Under the pieces are notes generated by a model, which worked only from the letters and a program-made list of their open reading frames with translations, was not told the origin of the DNA and searched no databases. 64,000 nucleotides of DNA from positions 1-64,000 of the forward strand of contig JACPPF010000162.1 in assembly GCA_016191165.1 (NCBI GenBank), written 5' to 3'. Below are positions 60,654-64,000 of this stretch, one piece after another (positions within the stretch are counted from its first letter, which is position 1; every line of letters begins with the position of its first letter). Origin of the DNA: Planctomycetota bacterium (lineage in GTDB: Bacteria; Planctomycetota; Planctomycetia; Gemmatales; Gemmataceae). The position numbers were made by a program, and so were the translations under genes.

Positions 60654-60721
60654 CCAGCCCCCAGCGCAACCTGGGGGGTTTTTGGAGGCTGCTCAACCCC
60701 CACGCTTGCGCGTGGGGCTGG
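60654..60721. repeat. Twin-hairpin dispersed repeat, copy 2
   Basis: CCAGCCCCCAGCGCAACC and CCCCCACGCTTGCGCGTGGGG repeat the pattern at 27710-27773. The first hairpin is imperfect here. It lies in the 420-base gap between the two DUF1559 genes, which holds no gene. Confidence 0.65.
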
Positions 60722-60783
60722 TGTCGCTCGGGTTGACGAACGGTTTCCTGTCCGTGGCTAGGTAACTGCCGGAAAAAACCCCG

Positions 60784-61638
60784 TTATTCCCAAACAAAAG
60801 GCTGGTTGTCGTTTGGATTGAGGGCATAATTCCAGGTGTTGGAATTGATGCTCGCACTGATACCGCGGACCGTGCCGTCCATGATCAGGAGTTGCATGGT
60901 GGCGTGGGCGCTGTTCGGATAGTACGGGTGGGCCTGGGTCGTGGTGGCCGGGACTTGCGGCATGTAAGCGCCGAAGATGCCATAGTGGTTGATCCACTGG
61001 TGATACATACCCCAGTAGGAAAAAGACGTTGGGTAAATCGCCAGGTTGCTCCAGGTATAGGACTGGAAGTTCTGGAACCGCTCGACGATGCCGATCGTGT
61101 TGGATGAACCGTCGGGAATGTTGCCAACGTTGTACATGCCGCGGGTGGCATAAAAGCCGGCGTTGGAATTGTAGACGTTGTTGGAACCAAACATCTTCTG
61201 ATTGCTGGCATAGCTGGTCGTGAACCAGTTGTTCCACATGCTGTGGCCATCGGCGCTGGTCGGATCGGACGGGCAGATCAAGGCCGGAACCACGACGTTA
61301 TGGTTGTTGGCGCCCCAGCCGTCCGTGCCGGAACCCCGGCGATACAACGCGTCCTGTTCAATGTACGGATACAGGGAATAATAGAACGGCATCCAGCCGT
61401 AGGGTTGATAACGGCCGTAATCGAGCATCGGCGGCAGGCGCTTGGTCGCGCTGTTGTAGTTGTGCAGCGCCACGCCAAGCTGCTTGAGGTTGTTGGCGCA
61501 GGTCGTTCGCGCGGCTGCCTCGCGAACCTTTTGGACGGCGGGAACCAGCAACGCGATCAGGATTGCGATGATGGCGATCACCACCAGCAATTCGATCAAC
61601 GTGAAGCCGGACCTTCTGGAAGAAGCCCTCTGATACAT
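60784..61638 (-). CDS. DUF1559 protein with prepilin-type leader, paralogue of the previous
   Basis: The protein has 284 residues from ATG at 61636-61638. The earlier ATG (61644) sits directly on the AAAGGAG site, so the second ATG with 6-base spacing is preferred; it gives the same leader length as the paralogue. [20 protein letters not shown], the VQKVREAA block and [12 protein letters not shown] are the same as in 59509-60363. Differences cluster at about 30-80 and at 155-185, where residues around [21 protein letters not shown] differ. The pair is a recent tandem duplicate. Confidence 0.88.
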   Translation of the reverse strand: MYQRASSRRSGFTLIELLVVIAIIAILIALLVPAVQKVREAAARTTCANNLKQLGVALHNYNSATKRLPPMLDYGRYQPYGWMPFYYSLYPYIEQDALYRRGSGTDGWGANNHNVVVPALICPSDPTSADGHSMWNNWFTTSYASNQKMFGSNNVYNSNAGFYATRGMYNVGNIPDGSSNTIGIVERFQNFQSYTWSNLAIYPTSFSYWGMYHQWINHYGIFGAYMPQVPATTTQAHPYYPNSAHATMQLLIMDGTVRGISASINSNTWNYALNPNDNQPFVWE

Positions 61639-62023
61639 GACCATCTCCTTTACCGAAAAAAAGAAGAAAAGAACTTGCCCGAACATCGAGCCAGTGGAAA
61701 CTCTAGCGCAACAGAAAGAGAATGATAAACATTAAACAGTTCTAATTGATGAGTCAACTCTAACAACTTCGTCGCCAAGTGTCAACAAATTAAGCTGAAA
61801 AAAATAGAAAATTACAAAAAAACTCATCCAGTTGGTCTTGACGGAAAATCCGTCAGCCCAGCACCCACGAATCGGCTGACGATCTGTGTCGCAACCGTTT
61901 ATAAAAAAACAAGTTACGACATCGGAATTTTTATAAATGGCCAGGAGATGACCGGCGGAATATCTATCGCGTCGCCGCCGGAACGGACTTTTTGATTCCG
62001 AAAATGCGTCAGCTGCGGGTAAA

Positions 62024-62053
62024 TTGACGTTCCCACAAGCCAGGCGGTATAAT
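62024..62053 (+). promoter_or_regulatory. Promoter of the di-haem peroxidase gene
   Basis: TTGACG (62024-62029) and TATAAT (62048-62053) with 18-base spacing lie 39 bases before the ATG at 62092. The upstream 300 bases (61700-62000) are AT-rich for this genome and hold no gene. Confidence 0.65.
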
Positions 62054-62091
62054 GCCGCGGCCATGATCAGGGTTCCGCTGGAGTCATTCCA

Positions 62092-63528
62092 ATGATGCGG
62101 TTTCTGCAAATTCTCGGTTTTTTCTTGGTTTTCTTGGGTTTCGGCTGCGAGCGGGCTCAGCGTTTCCCTTCTCCAGCTGCAAGGAAAACCACTACAAACG
62201 ACCCGAATAACGGTAAGGACGAACCGCCGCCGCGTCTCAGCTGGATGGAACCCGAGCCTCGCAGCGGCGACCTGCCGATCCATTTCGTGGCCGACAGGGA
62301 CGCTGAATGGCGTCAGCTGCCTGGTTTTTGGACCCATTACCCGCCCATTCCGCCGTTTTTTGCTCAGCCGCCGCTGGCAGCCCTGACCAGCCTGGTGTGG
62401 ACCGAGCAGGTGCGGGCGATCAAGATCAAGGTTCCACGCGGGCTGCCTGATCCGACCCCCAACTTTCCGCCCAACAATCCGCCTACCTATGGCAAATGGC
62501 GTCTGGGCAAGGAGCTTTTCCATAAACCGCTGCTCAGGGCCGGCGACAAGACGTTTTCATGCGCGTCATGCCATGTCCCGGGGACCGGATTCACGCAGGA
62601 CGAACGCCGGCCTCCCGACGGCAGGTACAACACGTTGAGCCTGGTGAATGTGGCGTTCAACCGCCGGCAGTTCTGGGACGGCCGCGTGCGAACCTTGGAG
62701 GAAACGCTTTTCCGCAGCCTGGCGGACGAACGCAACCTGACCGATACGGAAAGCCGAACGCTCGCGCTGGAGCAGCACGTGTGGGGCGGTTTCGTTCGCG
62801 CGTTGTTTGAATCGGACGACGCGAGATTGGAATACCAGTTCAACCTGGTATTTGGAGTGAAGCACCCGACGCAGGATACCGTGGCGAGGGCGCTGGCGAC
62901 CTACCTGCGGACGATTCTCTCGGGCGATTCGCTCTACGACCGGGCCGAGAAGATCCGCCGCGATCGCCAGGAACCCCAATTGACCGAGGACCATTTCCGG
63001 GAACTTTTGAAGGAAGGCAAGGCCGGGGATTTTCTCGTCGAGGGGCTGGCGATCAAGGCCAGGGGCGCGACGTTGCCCGCGCTGATCGTCACGGGGCGCG
63101 ACCTGTTTCATGGCAAGGCGAAATGCAGCCAGTGCCATGCCGGTCCGTTGTTCACTGATCAGGACTATCACAACATCGGTTACCGCGGACCGGAGGGCTG
63201 GCCCGGGCCAGGCAAGGAAACCGGCCGCGCGGTCCATGTCCCGATTGGCCTGAAGGAATCGCGTTTCATCGGAGCGTTTCGCACGCCGAGCCTGCGCAAT
63301 CTTTCGCGAACCGCGCCGTATTTTCACGACGGGTCGCATTGGCTTCTGAAAAACGTGGTCGAATTCTACGACGCCGGCGTGCAACCAACCGCGCACCTGG
63401 CAACGGCCTTGCGAGTCGGCGGGCGTGAGCAGCAGTTGCAACTCACCGAGGCTGAGCGGGCTGCCCTCGTCGTCTTTCTTCGTACGCTGGACGGGGTACC
63501 GCCCGATCCCATCGTGGCGAACAAATGA
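62092..63528 (+). CDS. Di-haem cytochrome c peroxidase/MauG family lipoprotein
   Basis: The protein has 478 residues. A hydrophobic leader ends with GFGCERA, a lipobox-like Cys. CASCHVPG (about 160) and CSQCHAGP (about 345) are the two haem-binding motifs. GFTQDERRPPDG, RQFWDGRVRTLEE, FIGAFRTPSLRNLSRTAPYFHDG follow the pattern of bacterial cytochrome c peroxidase/MauG. It should reduce peroxide or oxidise a protein cofactor in the periplasm. Two candidate ATGs (62092, 62095) exist. Promoter is at 62024-62053. Confidence 0.85.
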   Translation: MMRFLQILGFFLVFLGFGCERAQRFPSPAARKTTTNDPNNGKDEPPPRLSWMEPEPRSGDLPIHFVADRDAEWRQLPGFWTHYPPIPPFFAQPPLAALTSLVWTEQVRAIKIKVPRGLPDPTPNFPPNNPPTYGKWRLGKELFHKPLLRAGDKTFSCASCHVPGTGFTQDERRPPDGRYNTLSLVNVAFNRRQFWDGRVRTLEETLFRSLADERNLTDTESRTLALEQHVWGGFVRALFESDDARLEYQFNLVFGVKHPTQDTVARALATYLRTILSGDSLYDRAEKIRRDRQEPQLTEDHFRELLKEGKAGDFLVEGLAIKARGATLPALIVTGRDLFHGKAKCSQCHAGPLFTDQDYHNIGYRGPEGWPGPGKETGRAVHVPIGLKESRFIGAFRTPSLRNLSRTAPYFHDGSHWLLKNVVEFYDAGVQPTAHLATALRVGGREQQLQLTEAERAALVVFLRTLDGVPPDPIVANK

Positions 63529-63584
63529 AGCCTTACGTGGGTCGAGGCAACCTTCGCTCACGCTTCAGGCTCGGAATCCCGCGC

Positions 63585-64000
63585 TCAATATCGAAATTCC
63601 AATCCCGCGTTCAGGCCGTGGGCCCAGAAGCTCGACGTGTGAAACGGCACGCGTGGCCGAACCTGGGTGACGCCAGGGAGGTCCTGGCCCCGATTGGGGA
63701 TGGTGTTGAAGTCGAGGGTCTGGTCGATCTGATCGCCAGGCCGGACGACGCTGTGCCAGTAGAGGAAATCGTAGCCCGCATAGAGGCGAAGGTTGTCGGT
63801 CAACTGGCAACCGATCTTGAGGCCGAACTCCGGCACGACACTGAAGCGCGTTTGGGAGTGATTCCCGATGTTGCTTTGCAGTGCATACAGGCCGCCGCGG
63901 AAGTTCTGCACGGCGCCGTTGGCGCGCGTCACGGTCTGTCCGCCGTCGATGTCGATCGACTGCTGGGTCGCGCCCAGGGCGAGTTTGACGCTGCCTCCAA
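63585..64000 (-). CDS. BBP7-like outer-membrane beta-barrel protein, 5' part outside the window
   Basis: The frame is open to the window end and shows 138 residues of the C-terminus. VKLALGATQQSIDIDGGQTV, RFSVVPEFGLKIGCQLTDNL, RLYAGYDFLYWHSVVRPGDQ and the end SSFWAHGLNAGLEFRY alternate aromatic and polar residues and end in Tyr, as in outer-membrane barrels. RLYAGYDFLYW...RPGDQID is a hallmark of planctomycete BBP7 proteins as I know them. The remaining barrel, signal peptide and start lie beyond 64000. Confidence 0.65.
   Translation of the reverse strand, partial: GGSVKLALGATQQSIDIDGGQTVTRANGAVQNFRGGLYALQSNIGNHSQTRFSVVPEFGLKIGCQLTDNLRLYAGYDFLYWHSVVRPGDQIDQTLDFNTIPNRGQDLPGVTQVRPRVPFHTSSFWAHGLNAGLEFRY

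Overview
The window looks like chromosomal DNA from a planctomycete, most likely of the Gemmataceae type. The evidence is the gene families present. There are two DUF1501 proteins plus a decayed third, and two DUF1549/DUF1553 cytochrome-like proteins, one with a bacterial Ig-like domain. There are two DUF1559 prepilin-type proteins in tandem, a sigma factor fused to a Ser/Thr kinase, a second kinase with the usual planctomycete N-terminal extension, a BBP7-like beta-barrel and a Tat-exported Gfo/Idh/MocA oxidoreductase. The DNA is GC-rich and many long antisense reading frames are only shadows of real genes. No tRNA, rRNA, CRISPR array or complete mobile element was seen.

Layout. 1-0.5 kb: tail of an IS4-type transposase abutting a truncated DUF2135-like gene. 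0.5-19.2 kb: mixed exported and metabolic genes (cardiolipin synthase, DUF1501, galactonate dehydratase-like enzyme, beta-lactamase-fold hydrolase, sigma-kinase, DUF1553, oxidoreductase, retropepsin/DUF5678 pair, sugar dehydrogenase-cytochrome, an uncharacterised WDGYGA gene pair, cytidylate-kinase-like protein, enoyl reductase). 19.2-22 kb: PH-domain protein, membrane protein and a secreted coiled-coil protein. 22.0-27.0 kb: a five-gene operon (ATP-grasp, PRTase-TRSP, HAD, PRTase-PELOTA, CitE-like lyase) matching the nucleoside-like metabolite module described for tellurite-resistance (Ter) systems, but with no terC/terD genes in view. 27.1-31.6 kb: glutathione peroxidase, then a Tol-like cluster (ybgC-type thioesterase, ExbB/TolQ-like, two ExbD/TolR-like proteins, membrane-anchored GTPase). 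31.7-32.0 kb: a gene-free stretch with a strong promoter and a terminator, a candidate non-coding RNA. 32.3-37.3 kb: LolD/FtsX-type exporter and a membrane protein. 37.3-45.1 kb: hypothetical, DUF1501, Rpn-type nuclease, DUF1549/1553, NHL propeller and HtrA protease, all on the minus strand. 45.3-53.5 kb: pseudo-caspase/S41 protease, D-glutamate cyclase-like protein, RluA-type synthase, HEAT-repeat protein, M81 peptidase and a small unknown pair. 53.7-64 kb: pseudogene, kinase, DUF2752, aspartokinase, lipoprotein, two DUF1559 proteins, di-haem peroxidase and a partial beta-barrel.

A second theme is the number of dispersed palindromic repeats. Several lie between genes as hairpins, but at least four lie inside reading frames and encode extra peptides, and one supplies the last residues and stop codon of a gene. 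The most interesting loci are the Tol-like motor plus GTPase, the Ter-type operon without Ter core genes, the pseudo-caspase/S41 fusion, the candidate RNA at 31.76-32.03 kb, and the sigma-kinase gene whose well-formed start lies in a different frame from its body. All functional calls are from reading the sequence; no database search was run.
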